A stretch of DNA of 64,000 bases from Clostridium merdae (GTDB lineage: Bacteria; Bacillota; Clostridia; Oscillospirales; Acutalibacteraceae): contig NZ_FXLN01000003.1 in assembly GCF_900176635.1 (NCBI RefSeq), positions 620,001 to 684,000 on the forward strand, given 5' to 3'. The position numbers were made by a program, and so were the translations under genes. Shown piece by piece: positions 25,613 to 34,502 of this stretch. The notes beneath the pieces are model-generated. The model ran no database searches. It was not told where the DNA came from and saw only the letters and a program-made list of their open reading frames with translations. Within the stretch, counting starts at the first letter, position 1; the number at the start of each line of letters is the position of its first letter.

Positions 25613-26914
25613 TTATAATTCCAACAGCTTTATAGCATCAACATAAGAGGCAATTCCCTCCGCCACTTTTTTCGCCTCTTTCATTGCCAAAACAACGGTT
25701 GCTGGCTCATGAACAACATCTCCACCGGCAAAAACGCCCTTTTTCATTGTCATACCATAGGGCTTGTCCTTTGTAACAACATATCCCTTTTCATTTACAG
25801 AGATACCTGTGGTGGTAGATACAATTCGGCTGGCAGGCTTTGAGCCAATCGCAAGCATAACTACATCGGCATCTACATGAACAAGCTCGCCGTTTTGCTT
25901 TAGGGTAATTCCGTTTACACTTTCTTCCCCATCAAACTGTACTGGCTCAGAGTGCCACAAAAAGTTTACCCCTTCCTCCAAAGCACTTGTGTATTCCGAT
26001 TGAAGGGCAGGCATTTCTGCTTCTCCCTTACGGTACACAATGGTAACTGAGCCCGCTCCAGCTCTTAGTGCAGTGCGGGCAGCATCCATTGCCACATTTC
26101 CCGCTCCCACAATCACCACTTTATCTCCCTGCCTGAGCGGCACTTCCTCTCTACCCACTTCACCGCTGTTAAACAACGCCACCATACGTAGAAAGTAGAT
26201 GGCCTGTAAAATGCCAACCTTTTCTCTTCCCGGCAGGTCAATATCTTTGGCTAAAGCAGTCCCGCTGCCAATAAAAACAGCATCAAAATTTCGGGCAAAT
26301 AAATCATCCACCGTTAAATCTGGGCCTATCATCACATTAGTTAAAAAGGTTACGCCCAAAGCTTCTATCTTTTGAATTTCTTTTCGCACAACTTCTTTGG
26401 GAAGCCGAAACTCCGGTATACCGTATATGAGCACTCCCCCAAGTTCAGATTCCTTTTCATAGATGACTACATTAAAGCCCTGCCGGGCGAGATCACCTGC
26501 AACCGTTAGCCCGGCTGGCCCCGAACCGATAATTGCGATTTTCCCTCTTGTTTTCTGCACAAGATTTTCTTTTATTAATCCCATTTCCGCATCAAAATCT
26601 GCAATAAATTCCTCTAGCTTACCAACCTGAATCGGCGCACCCTTTGCATTGAGAACGCAGTGGCCTACACACTGCTTTTCATGCGGGCATATTCGGCCGC
26701 AAACCGCAGGCAAATTGGTTTTTCTGGCTAATATTTCTCTGGCTTCCCCTAAATTCCCTTTCGAGAGCTGGTAGATAAAATCGGGAATATCATTATTAAT
26801 GGGGCATCCCTTTTGGCAGGAAGGCACCTTACACCTCAAGCAACGTTTTGCTTCTTGAATCGCTTCTTGCATTGCATTGTTATGACACCCCACGTGCTTT
26901 TCTAAACTAGACAT
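25613..26914 (-). CDS. GltD-like FAD/NAD(P)H oxidoreductase with N-terminal Fe-S domain
   Basis: A 433-aa protein of the glutamate-synthase small-subunit family. The N-terminal Cys set (CLRCKVPSCQKGCPINNDIPDF near residues 24-45 and CGRICPHEKQC near 74-84) binds two 4Fe-4S clusters. FAD motif IIGSGPAGLTVAGDLAR starts near 128 and NAD(P) motif VIVGAGNVAMDAARTAL near 265. No large GltB, NfnA or SudB partner lies next to it, so it may supply electrons to an unlinked partner or act alone. ATG at 26914 with GGAGG is preferred over an in-frame TTG. Confidence 0.85.
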   Translation of the reverse strand: MSSLEKHVGCHNNAMQEAIQEAKRCLRCKVPSCQKGCPINNDIPDFIYQLSKGNLGEAREILARKTNLPAVCGRICPHEKQCVGHCVLNAKGAPIQVGKLEEFIADFDAEMGLIKENLVQKTRGKIAIIGSGPAGLTVAGDLARQGFNVVIYEKESELGGVLIYGIPEFRLPKEVVRKEIQKIEALGVTFLTNVMIGPDLTVDDLFARNFDAVFIGSGTALAKDIDLPGREKVGILQAIYFLRMVALFNSGEVGREEVPLRQGDKVVIVGAGNVAMDAARTALRAGAGSVTIVYRKGEAEMPALQSEYTSALEEGVNFLWHSEPVQFDGEESVNGITLKQNGELVHVDADVVMLAIGSKPASRIVSTTTGISVNEKGYVVTKDKPYGMTMKKGVFAGGDVVHEPATVVLAMKEAKKVAEGIASYVDAIKLLEL

Positions 26915-27020
26915 AAGTACCTCCAAGCATTTAAAATACTTTCATTTTATTCGATATCTGCCATAGAAAAAAGCATCATTATTTTTTTAACGAAAAAAGC
27001 ACACCATAAATACACAAGTA

Positions 27021-27054
27021 AGAGCGGTTTAAGCCATGATAGCCTAAACCGCCC
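27021..27054. other. Intergenic hairpin
   Basis: GAGCGGTTTAAGCC and GGCTTTAAACCGC-type arms (AGCGGTTTAAGCC/AGCCTAAACCGCC) form a long stem between two minus-strand genes. A U-rich flank exists only on the plus strand, so its use as a terminator is uncertain. Confidence 0.45.
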
Positions 27055-27152
27055 TTTTCATTCACAATAAATTTGTTTATATTTTGTATCGAGTACCTAT
27101 CCTATGTTCCTATTCGCTATCACTCATCTTTAATTAAATTATACAGAGTGAC

Positions 27153-27455
27153 TTATGTAAAAAATCGAAAGATATTTTTCCGTATCTTCCATACCAATTT
27201 ACGAAATATTTTAGACAAAAATAATAGGACGAGCCAGATAACACCTACATTACCTGCAAATTGTAATGGATTTATAGCCAGTCCGGCCGGGAACTCTGAA
27301 ATATGTCCGTGCAAAGTTATAAATGAACCGGGAAACCCAAAATAAGAAACCTGCGTAGAACTTCCCTCGCTAATTGTAAAAACTCCTGCAACCAAAGAAA
27401 TTGCCACTGCAAGAATTAGCAACCTACCCTTTGGTCTTTTTATAAATTTTTTCAT
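27153..27455 (-). CDS. Hypothetical membrane protein
   Basis: A 100-aa protein with a basic N-terminus (MKKFIKRPKGR) and two hydrophobic stretches (about 12-29 and 67-83). The tail KIFRKLVWKIRKNIFRFF is strongly basic and amphipathic. The segment between the helices is predicted extracellular. GGAGTG precedes the ATG. I recognise no family. Confidence 0.6.
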   Translation of the reverse strand: MKKFIKRPKGRLLILAVAISLVAGVFTISEGSSTQVSYFGFPGSFITLHGHISEFPAGLAINPLQFAGNVGVIWLVLLFLSKIFRKLVWKIRKNIFRFFT

Positions 27456-27541
27456 TCTTCACTCCGAAATATGCCTGTATTATTTTGCTCATCCAAATGT
27501 ACCAACGGCATCGCTTCTTTAGGCGTGTATTCTTTTAAAGT

Positions 27542-28492
27542 TTAATCAACCCGATTAATTGGCTGACCGATGGAAAAGGCCTTAATGTTCTCTTCAATTA
27601 ATGCGACTAAGCGCTGCCTTGTTTCCAGACCACGCCATCCCATGTGTGGAGTAATGATAACATTGTCCATTGTATACAAGGGGCTTGCATCATCTAATGG
27701 CTCCACTTCTTGTACATCTAAACCGGCTCCTGCTATTACATGGTTTTGCAATGCGTCAATCAATGCTTTCTCATCAATTAAAGCTCCTCGAGCCGTATTG
27801 ATTAAAAATGCGGTGGGTTTCATCATTGCGAGTGTTTCTTTATTTATCATATGTCTTGTAGATTCGTTTAGCGGACAATTCAGAGAAATAAAGTCACTTT
27901 GGTTTAACACTTCTTCCATCGTTGTAAAATGAATATTTTCTAAATCTTCTCTGGGCGTTCTGGATGAAACTAAAATTTTCATTCCCAGTGCCGTAGCTAC
28001 CTTGATTACTTCTTTTGCAATATTACCAAAACCAATAACACCCAATGTTTTACCATTTAACTCTACATGGTCAACCATTAAGTGTTTATGGAAATTATCG
28101 CGATTCCCTTGCGAAAGCATACGAATTTGTTTTTGCATGGAGCTTGCCAGATTCATCATGAAAAGAATCGCTGTATGCGCAACTCGTTCACTGCTATAAG
28201 CTGGTATGTTACATAATTGAATTCCTTTTTCACGAACTGCATCCAAATCAATATTGTTATATCCGGTTCCAGCTTCACAAATCATCTTTACACTATCCGG
28301 GAACTTTCGAATCAGGTCGCCGCTGACTTTCATCTCTTTTGTAACAACAACCGTGAATCCATCCACACGCTCTAAAATTTTATCTTCCGGCGTTTCATTA
28401 TAAATTACCACATCAGATGCAATCTGTGAGTAATCCACGTTTCCATCGTAATTCACCAGGCCAGCATTCAGCACAACAGTTTTATCATTCAT
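27542..28492 (-). CDS. D-2-hydroxyacid dehydrogenase family protein
   Basis: A 316-aa NAD(P)-dependent dehydrogenase acting on D-2-hydroxyacids such as glycerate, hydroxypyruvate or phenyllactate. The Rossmann motif is GVIGFGNIAKEV near 151-162. The catalytic triad is visible as Arg235 (INTARGALID), Glu264 (QEVEPL) and His283 (TPHMGWRG). The Trp after His283 is common in the hydroxypyruvate/glycerate branch. ATG with AGGGAG upstream; a single gene. Substrate remains open. Confidence 0.9.
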   Translation of the reverse strand: MNDKTVVLNAGLVNYDGNVDYSQIASDVVIYNETPEDKILERVDGFTVVVTKEMKVSGDLIRKFPDSVKMICEAGTGYNNIDLDAVREKGIQLCNIPAYSSERVAHTAILFMMNLASSMQKQIRMLSQGNRDNFHKHLMVDHVELNGKTLGVIGFGNIAKEVIKVATALGMKILVSSRTPREDLENIHFTTMEEVLNQSDFISLNCPLNESTRHMINKETLAMMKPTAFLINTARGALIDEKALIDALQNHVIAGAGLDVQEVEPLDDASPLYTMDNVIITPHMGWRGLETRQRLVALIEENIKAFSIGQPINRVD

Positions 28493-28592
28493 ATTTTGGC
28501 TCCCTTCATTTGTAACTTTTGTAGCAATATGCCCTCGGCTTGTCTGGGCATTCCAAATTATATTAAAACTATCATAGCACGCTTCACTATAT

Positions 28593-28637
28593 AAAGAAAG
28601 ACATAGTCTCCTTTAACCCGAGACTATGTCTTTCTTT
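28593..28637. terminator. Intergenic hairpin/terminator
   Basis: An 18-bp perfect stem AAAGAAAGACATAGTCTC/GAGACTATGTCTTTCTTT with a 9-nt loop in the 320-bp gap between two minus-strand genes. The rest of the gap shows no gene; a 75-aa plus-strand frame there has no ribosome site. Confidence 0.6.
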
Positions 28638-28813
28638 ATTTCACATACCGGGATTTCACAAACAACACGTATGCAAATCGAGTTTTCTGGCCTAAAGTCA
28701 CTTTCCACTCATTATTGCCTTTTTCCATTCTTGTATCTTTTGGCTAGAGGACTCATATTATCATTACTAATCGGAGTCTTTCTTCTTCACTTTTTATTAC
28801 TCCAACCGTCTAG

Positions 28814-29248
28814 TTACCTTCCTGTCATATGCTTGTCTATATATCCGCAATAAAAATACCATCCGAAAGTGATTCCTAATATAAAAATATCAAAAACTGC
28901 GACACTTACTCCTAAAACATTTAATCTATTCCGAAAGATAAATGTGAAAAGGAGTAATAATAAATCGGCTACCGTAGAAGTGAAAGCAAGCGTTTTTGCC
29001 CATTTACTACGTATAATTAATAAGAACGGAGAGAAAAATCCCCCAAGCAAATTTGTCACCCATAATACTAAGAAATAAATCGGATAATTTGTAAAGTAAT
29101 CCACGACTTGCTTCCCGTAACCATGAGTTACATAGTAATTCTGATTGTGTGTTAACATCATAAATAAATCATATATTCCCATGCTGTAAAGAAAAAGGAC
29201 AAAGAATGAAAATAGCCATAAATGCCATGGATTTCTTTTTATAATCAT
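28814..29248 (-). CDS. Hypothetical four-helix membrane protein
   Basis: A 144-aa protein with four hydrophobic segments (about residues 8-30, 52-74, 84-104, 112-134) and short loops. The longest exposed loop (HNQNYYVTHGYGKQVVDYFTN) lies between the first two. GAGGG is 8 bp before the ATG. No family is recognised. Confidence 0.65.
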   Translation of the reverse strand: MIIKRNPWHLWLFSFFVLFLYSMGIYDLFMMLTHNQNYYVTHGYGKQVVDYFTNYPIYFLVLWVTNLLGGFFSPFLLIIRSKWAKTLAFTSTVADLLLLLFTFIFRNRLNVLGVSVAVFDIFILGITFGWYFYCGYIDKHMTGR

Positions 29249-29367
29249 TGTCTTACCCTCATAATTATTTTAAGACTTCATTGACTATAGTCTTTCATTT
29301 TTACCACTACTTATAAAGTGTATTACATTTTATTTATGTTTCAACCCTCTCGGGATAATATTCTTCC

Positions 29368-29418
29368 AAACCATAAGAAAAGAGCAGAAGTTTTGCCCCT
29401 GCTCTTTTCTTATGGTTT
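29368..29418 (-). terminator. 20-bp hairpin after the saccharopine-dehydrogenase-like gene
   Basis: AAACCATAAGAAAAGAGCAG pairs perfectly with its complement at 29399-29418 around an 11-nt loop. It lies just beyond the frame-restored stop at 29441 and would terminate that gene on the minus strand. Confidence 0.65.
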
Positions 29419-29440
29419 GCTATTTTGCATTTTCTATCAA

Positions 29441-30290
29441 TTAAAATCCACGCAATTTCAGTCCAAACAACTCATTGTCACCTAAATCTTCTATTCGAAT
29501 TACATCGGAAATCCCCAGTAGACCATTGTTTAATTTTTTTGTTGCCATCTGCTTTGAACTTCAATAATCGGAGCTTGTTCACTATATAAATAGCCTTTGT
29601 TGCAATTGGCTGATCAAAACCCAAATAGGTGGTAAATGTCTTTTCCTTATATTTTAAGTTTAACATGTGCTGATCCACGAAATTAAAATTACATGTCCCT
29701 AAGATTTTATGCCCAGTATGAACCGCACTCTTAAGTGTAAAGGGGTGAATCGAACCGAGCGTTTTATGGTTGTAGCTTTTCAGAAAATTATCTAACGTCC
29801 ACTGAATGGCAGCTTCCCCATGCTTTTCCCCCAACCCTAAAATAACCTCAATATTAATTCTATTTGCTGAAGAATTCATCATGACAAATTTTTCTGCCAG
29901 AAGATTCGTAAGTCCAGGTGCCAACCCTATCCCTAACAGTATTTTGCTTGAGCCCTGAAGTTTTAATTGTTGAATTTTTTCAATATACTCCGAGTTTGCA
30001 GTTACATCCATATAATCAATTTCGTGGGCGTCACAAAATTCCACTAACTTGGTGTTTTCCTGATCGATACAAACAATCACCCAGCCAACATTTTCAAGCT
30101 TTGCAAAGTCTATATTATGAATATCCATGGGGCAAATTTCCGCTTGAATATTTTCCTTTTGCAGAAAGCTTCTCATTTTATCTTCACTGCGTCCAGCTAA
30201 AATTAAGTTGTAGTTTTGCAGCTCCTTCGTAATATATTGCCCTACCTTGCCGTGTCCCCCAATAATCATGATTTTGCGTTTGCAATCCAT
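29441..30290 (-). pseudogene. Saccharopine-dehydrogenase-like NAD(P)-binding protein with apparent frameshift
   Basis: The continuous frame (29478-30290, 270 aa) starts with a Rossmann motif, IMIIGGHGKVGQYI, at about residue 7. It has the saccharopine-dehydrogenase-like layout, including GIGLAPGLTNLLAEKF. Its last residues (IKQWSTGDFRCNSNRRFR) look out of frame. Removing one base from the T7 run at 29534-29540 (A7 on the coding strand) continues the protein as NNGLLGISDVIRIEDL ... LKLRGF, ending at 29441 with 282 aa and just before a terminator hairpin. This may be a real frameshift, a phase-variable tract or a sequencing error. ATG at 30290 has GGGAGG at 9 bp. Substrate unknown. Confidence 0.7.
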
Positions 30291-30379
30291 TTGTATTCGC
30301 CTCCCTTTCAAAATTGATTTTTTAAGCTGCTATCACTCGTATACACAGGTGACGCTACCCTTGCGAATGTCGTTGCGTA

Positions 30380-30855
30380 CAGCCGCTGCGCTGCTCCTCT
30401 CTAAAAACGTGCCACCGGCACGTTTTCTTAACGCTCAGACCCTTTCGGGTTCAAATCCCTCCCGAATATTAAGAATAGAGCAGGAGCGAAGCTCCTGTAT
30501 TAGTTTTGCCCGCCCAGAGAGACTCAACGGCGATTTCTCGCCTCCCAGCTTGCGGCACAGCCGCTGCGCTGCTCCTCTCTAAAAACGTGCCACCGGCACG
30601 TTTTCTTACCGCTCAGGCCCTTTCGGGTTCAAATCCTTCCCGAATATTAAGAATAGAGCAGGAGCGAAGCTCCTGTATTAGTTTTGCCCGCCCAGAGAGA
30701 CTCAACGGCGATTTCTCGCCTCCCAGCTTGCGGCACAGCCGCTGCGCTGCTCCTCTCTAAAAACGTGCCACCGGCACGTTTTCTTAACGCTCAGACCCTT
30801 TCGGGTTCAAATCCCTCCCGAATATTAAGAATAGAGCAGGAGCGAAGCTCCTGCT
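30380..30855. repeat. Tandem 178-bp repeat, 2.7 copies, abutting tRNA-Arg
   Basis: Units start at 30380, 30558 and 30736; the third breaks off at about 30855, where the tRNA hairpin begins. Each unit holds a 10-bp hairpin (AAAACGTGCC-ACC-GGCACGTTTT), a stretch GGGTTCAAATCCCTCC identical to the T-arm/acceptor of the adjacent tRNA but on the opposite strand (CCTTCC in unit 2), and a CAGGAGC-GAA-GCTCCTG hairpin. It also holds a degenerate tRNA-3-prime-like piece beginning GCCCGCCCAGAGAG. Overlapping reading frames repeat the same peptide and are not genes. Confidence 0.85.
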
Positions 30856-30865
30856 CTATTCTTAA
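30825..30865 (-). terminator. Perfect 19-bp hairpin directly after tRNA-Arg
   Basis: TTAAGAATAGAGCAGGAGC and its exact complement flank a GAA loop. The stem begins at the base following the tRNA CCA end. There is no long U run, so it may terminate weakly or guide 3-prime processing. Confidence 0.7.
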
Positions 30866-30942
30866 TGGCCCGCCCGGAGGGATTTGAACCCCCGGCCTTC
30901 AGAATCGGAATCTGCTGCGATATCCAGCTTCGCCACGGGCGG
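30866..30942 (-). tRNA. tRNA-Arg (anticodon CCG), CCA encoded
   Basis: A 77-nt cloverleaf on the minus strand. The acceptor stem CCGCCCG/CGGGCGG is fully paired. The D arm is GCGA/TCGC and the anticodon loop TTCCGAT gives anticodon CCG (reads CGG). The T arm is GGGGG-TTCAAAT-CCCTC, discriminator G, then encoded CCA at 30866-30868. The first anticodon-stem pair is a G-A mismatch. Frames translating this region (MARPEGFEPPAF-type) are artefacts. Confidence 0.95.
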
Positions 30943-31072
30943 AAATATTACCATAGTAGTATAGCACACCCATTGCGGTTATGCAATGCTTGCCCTCTAA
31001 ATTTTGCCCTACTACGCAAACCTAAGCATTTTGGCGCATACAATGGAACAAGCTATGGAAAGGAGAAAGCAC

Positions 31073-31774
31073 ATGCAATTTCCAAAACATCCACAATACG
31101 CTCAAAATAAAAAAACATTGTATCAGGTAATTGCCGGTTCTCTCGAGGCAGGCTCTAGAAATGGCTGTCATCACAAACTGCAGGAAAAAGCCACTTTACT
31201 CGAGCAAGCAATGGATGACACGCTGCTGGTAATGGCACGCATGGTCGAACAAAAAGACCCTTATACTGCAGGGCACCAGCTGCGGGTGAGCTGCCTTGCA
31301 AGCGACATTGCTCTACAAATGGGCTGGTCACCGGAACGGTGCGATTTAATACGCCGTGCCGCCATGATTCACGATATTGGCAAAATAGGGATTCCCAGTG
31401 ACTTACTCACAAAGCCGGCACGCCTCACCCCTCTGGAAATGGAGCTAATCCGAACCCATGCAGAATCAGGCTACCAAATGGTAAAAGATATTTCTTTCTT
31501 TACGCCGCTGGCAGAAATAATACGGCAGCACCATGAGCGTTTAGACGGCTCTGGCTACCCACGCGGCCTGACGGGAGATGAAATTTTACCGGAGGCTCGC
31601 GTACTTGCTGTGGCAGATGTATTTGAGGCGATGAGCTCTCACCGTCCCTATCGCCCAGCAAACTCTTTAGAGGCCTCCTTGGCAGAGATTTCAAACCGTT
31701 TGCTGTATGATGCCGCTCCCGCAAATGCGCTGCAAATTTTAATATGGGAAAAGGATTACCGTCTCCCAACCTAA
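31073..31774 (+). CDS. HD-GYP domain phosphodiesterase-like protein
   Basis: A 233-aa protein, nearly all HD-GYP domain. Seen are the HD signature (AAMIHDIGKIGIPSDLL) and the downstream IRQHHERLDGSGYPRGL block carrying the HHE and GYP elements, plus ADVFEAMSSHRPYRPA. HD-GYP proteins hydrolyse cyclic di-GMP or related dinucleotides with a bi- or tri-metal centre. There is no receiver or sensor domain, only a short helical N-terminus. ATG at 31073 with AAGGAG at 8 bp is preferred over upstream in-frame codons. The target nucleotide is not deducible. Confidence 0.88.
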   Translation: MQFPKHPQYAQNKKTLYQVIAGSLEAGSRNGCHHKLQEKATLLEQAMDDTLLVMARMVEQKDPYTAGHQLRVSCLASDIALQMGWSPERCDLIRRAAMIHDIGKIGIPSDLLTKPARLTPLEMELIRTHAESGYQMVKDISFFTPLAEIIRQHHERLDGSGYPRGLTGDEILPEARVLAVADVFEAMSSHRPYRPANSLEASLAEISNRLLYDAAPANALQILIWEKDYRLPT

Positions 31775-31891
31775 ACTTCAGCAATTGAAAAGAATCACCT
31801 AGTAAGATATAATTATTTTAAAATTGACCATTTCTGTATGCTTCTATTTACGTGAAGTGAATAGAAGCACGCAATGTGGAAAGGATTTTCA

Positions 31892-33226
31892 ATGAGCGAT
31901 ACACCGTTATATACTGCTCTATTAGAGCATCAACAAAAAAACCGTGCCTCTTTCCACACACCGGGGCATAAAAATGCAGCAAACAGCTTACCCGCTGACC
32001 TACTTTCTTTGGATTTTACGGAGCTGCCAGACACCGACAGCCTTTTTGAAGCCGAGGGAGCTATTCTCAAGGCGGAACAGCGAGCGACTGAGCTGTTTCA
32101 TTCCGCACGCACATTGTTTTCTGCGGGCGGCTGCACGCTCTGTCTTCAGGCAATGCTTTTTTTGGTGGCTCCTCGCGGTGGCACGGTTCTGTTTGACCGC
32201 GTTCTACACCGCAGTGTGGTTCATACCATGGCATTGCTAAACATAACCCCCGTATGGCTTCTTCCCCGCCCAAATTCCGGGCGCGGGCTTCCCGGCAGGG
32301 TAGAAAGCGCAGATGTACTCACCGCTTTGCAAAAGCATCCCGATGCCAAGGCTGTGTTTCTTACCAGCCCCGACTATTACGGCGTTCTGGCAGACATCTC
32401 TGCAATCTCCGCCGTATGCCGTAAAAATGGTGTTCCTCTTTTGGTGGACAATGCGCACGGAACGCATTTGGCCTTCTTAAAAGAAAACCGACACCCTTTA
32501 TCTTTGGGAGCGTCCGCAACGGCATGCTCTGCGCATAAAACTCTACCTGTGCTAACCGGCGGCGCATGGCTTAACCTTGCAGAACCGACCTTTGTAGCGG
32601 ATGCCAAGCATGCCATGTCGCTATTCGGCTCTACTAGCCCCTCTTACCCCATCATGGCTTCGCTGGATATTGCTCGGTCGTGGGTGCAAAATAGCGGTTA
32701 TACCGCCTTTGCCGAATTGGAAGAGCGCGTTGCCGCTATTCGGAAGCTTGCCGCCAGACTAGGTATTCCTGCCCCAGAAGGAGAATGTGACCCCATTCGC
32801 CTTACCTTACGCACTTTAGAAGCCGGAATCACGGGAACAAGTGCTGCAGAGCATTTTCGCAATTGTGGTGTAGAGCCGGAATACGCAGACACCGCTCAGG
32901 TTGTACTCATTGCGACTCCGTTTAACAACGAAAGCGATTTTAAGCGCGTGGAAAACGCAATTTGCACACTTCCATTGGGAAAGGAAATGTCTGGTACACT
33001 TCCTGCACTTCCCACTCTTCCCCCCATGCTTCTCACCCCAAGAGAAGCATTGTTTTCTACCAGTGAGCAGGTTTCACTGGCGCAATCAGTCGGCAAAATC
33101 GCGGCTGAAACCGCTTGCCCTTGCCCGCCCGGAGTACCAATTGTGATGCCCGGCGAAAAAATAACAGACGAAATTGCCGAGTTTTTACGTGGGTATGGCA
33201 TTTTTTCATTGAAAGTGGTAAAATAA
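31892..33226 (+). CDS. Orn/Lys/Arg decarboxylase-family PLP enzyme (YaaO/SpeA-like)
   Basis: A 444-aa fold-type-I PLP enzyme of the short Firmicutes arginine/lysine/ornithine decarboxylase group. It opens with the family motif FHTPGHK (about residues 20-26). SAGGCTLCLQAM binds the cofactor phosphate, VDNAHGTHL holds the Asp-X-Ala-His pair, and the PLP lysine is in SAHKTLPVLTGG. ATG at 31892 has AAAGGA at 7 bp; the ATG 18 bp upstream overlaps that site. As in Bacillus yaaO, it precedes the pstA/holB/ricT run. Substrate among Arg, Lys and Orn is not resolved. Confidence 0.88.
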   Translation: MSDTPLYTALLEHQQKNRASFHTPGHKNAANSLPADLLSLDFTELPDTDSLFEAEGAILKAEQRATELFHSARTLFSAGGCTLCLQAMLFLVAPRGGTVLFDRVLHRSVVHTMALLNITPVWLLPRPNSGRGLPGRVESADVLTALQKHPDAKAVFLTSPDYYGVLADISAISAVCRKNGVPLLVDNAHGTHLAFLKENRHPLSLGASATACSAHKTLPVLTGGAWLNLAEPTFVADAKHAMSLFGSTSPSYPIMASLDIARSWVQNSGYTAFAELEERVAAIRKLAARLGIPAPEGECDPIRLTLRTLEAGITGTSAAEHFRNCGVEPEYADTAQVVLIATPFNNESDFKRVENAICTLPLGKEMSGTLPALPTLPPMLLTPREALFSTSEQVSLAQSVGKIAAETACPCPPGVPIVMPGEKITDEIAEFLRGYGIFSLKVVK

Positions 33227-33285
33227 CATTATAAAACCATTTCGCTTTTTGAAACGTTCCGCAACCTGTATAGGAGGGATATATT

Positions 33286-33609
33286 ATGAAACTGATCCTT
33301 GCCATTGTCAGCAGTGACGACAGTGCCACGGTACAGGCCGCATTAACGAAAAAGCAATTTCCCATTACAAAACTGGCTACCACCGGCGGTTTTTTAAAAG
33401 CCGGAAATACCACCTTTATTGTGGGTGTAGAAGACGATAAAGTAGAAGAGGTCATTTCTGAAATCTCTGCTCATAGCAGCCGCCGCACCCAAATCGTGCC
33501 CAGCGCTTCAGCGATGGATTTAGGGCTTTATGCCTCTTTCCCCGTAGAGGTCACGGTTGGTGGTTCTACCATCTTTGTTATGAATGTTGAGCGGTATGAA
33601 AAAGTATGA
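33286..33609 (+). CDS. pstA: Cyclic-di-AMP receptor, PstA/DarA (YaaQ) family
   Basis: A 107-aa PII-like trimeric signalling protein (former DUF970). Recognisable are MKLILAIVSSDDSATVQAAL at the start, TKLATTGGFLKAGNTTFIVGVED in the T-loop region, and a basic SRRT segment. Homologues bind c-di-AMP between subunits; the regulated partner is unknown. Its stop overlaps the holB start by 4 bp, and AGGAGGG lies before its ATG. The operon position matches Bacillus yaaQ, but tmk and yaaR, which flank yaaQ there, are absent. Confidence 0.93.
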   Translation: MKLILAIVSSDDSATVQAALTKKQFPITKLATTGGFLKAGNTTFIVGVEDDKVEEVISEISAHSSRRTQIVPSASAMDLGLYASFPVEVTVGGSTIFVMNVERYEKV

Positions 33610-34478
33610 TTTTTGAAGGTTTTATCGGTAACGAATCCCTGTGCCAGCAGCTTTCGCTTACGCTGGAGCAGGGGCGTTTGCCCCATGCGGTGATTTTAGA
33701 AGGCCCCACCGGCAGCGGCAAGCGTACCTTGGCAGGGATACTGGCCAGAGCATGCGTTTGCACCGCGCAGGGTGAGCGCCCCTGTGGAGAGTGCCCTGCC
33801 TGCAAAAAGGCCATAGCGGGGTCTCACCCAGATATTATTGTGGAAAGCGGCGGCACTGCCGCACGCTCATTTCATGTAGATGCCGTGCGCCGCATACGCT
33901 CCGACGCATATATTAAACCCAATGAGGCTTCCCGAAAAATATACTGCCTGTTTGAGGCTCAAACCATGTCGGATCAAGCGCAGAATGCACTGTTAAAGGT
34001 GCTCGAGGAACCGCCAGAGGGGATTTTATTCATCCTCACCTGCCCGTCTGCCTCTGCTCTGCTTCCTACCATACGTTCTCGTTCGCTTATTTTAACGCTT
34101 GAACCACCAATAGAGCAGTCTGGGGCAAACCCGGAAGCCGAGGCGTTGGCGTCTCAAATTTTGCGCGAGCTGGTTTTGCCGGATGAATCTGCCGTGCTAA
34201 AAACCTGTGCTTCACTCATACAAAACCGCGAAATGCTTCGCCAGGTGCTTGACCGCCTTACCCTGCTATTTCGTGATGCTGCTGTATTGCGTGTTGGCGG
34301 TGCATCCCTTACACGCGACCCCTCTGCCAAGGAGCTGGCGCGCCTGCTTACGCGAGACCGCTTGTTAGCGCTGACGGAGCTAAGCATTCAAACGCGCAGG
34401 CGAGTCGATTTAAACGCAAACAGCACCCTGCTCGTAACCGTATTTTGCGCACAGCTACGTGCTGTGGCAGGTTTTTAA
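33606..34478 (+). CDS. holB: DNA polymerase III subunit delta-prime
   Basis: A 290-aa clamp-loader subunit of the AAA+ fold. The P-loop-like GPTGSGKRT is at residues 33-41, the zinc-binding cluster CVCTAQGERPCGECPACKK at about 50-68, and QNALLKVLEEPPE is the diagnostic delta-prime/tau motif. The sensor segment reads IRSRS rather than the SRC arginine-finger motif of ATP-hydrolysing subunits, as allowed in delta-prime. It is shorter than the usual 320-330 aa at the C-terminus. Coupled to pstA by ATGA overlap. Confidence 0.93.
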   Translation: MIFEGFIGNESLCQQLSLTLEQGRLPHAVILEGPTGSGKRTLAGILARACVCTAQGERPCGECPACKKAIAGSHPDIIVESGGTAARSFHVDAVRRIRSDAYIKPNEASRKIYCLFEAQTMSDQAQNALLKVLEEPPEGILFILTCPSASALLPTIRSRSLILTLEPPIEQSGANPEAEALASQILRELVLPDESAVLKTCASLIQNREMLRQVLDRLTLLFRDAAVLRVGGASLTRDPSAKELARLLTRDRLLALTELSIQTRRRVDLNANSTLLVTVFCAQLRAVAGF

Positions 34479-34502
34479 TGCCCCACAACCACACAAAGAG
34501 TA

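Noticed and set aside
28626..28853. 75-aa hydrophobic plus-strand frame
   Set aside because: No ribosome site; it begins in a terminator hairpin and overlaps the 3-prime end of a better-supported minus-strand gene.
30380..30855. Possible CRISPR array
   Set aside because: The period is 178 bp and the whole unit, not a short repeat with unique spacers, is conserved; no cas genes are present.
30247..30887. Chain of plus-strand frames repeating the same peptide (PERLNGDFSPPSLRHSRC...)
   Set aside because: They are translations of the 178-bp tandem repeat; codon phase and starts follow the repeat, not a gene.
30865..31110. 81-aa frame beginning MARPEGFEPPAF
   Set aside because: It translates the antisense of tRNA-Arg, a common annotation artefact.
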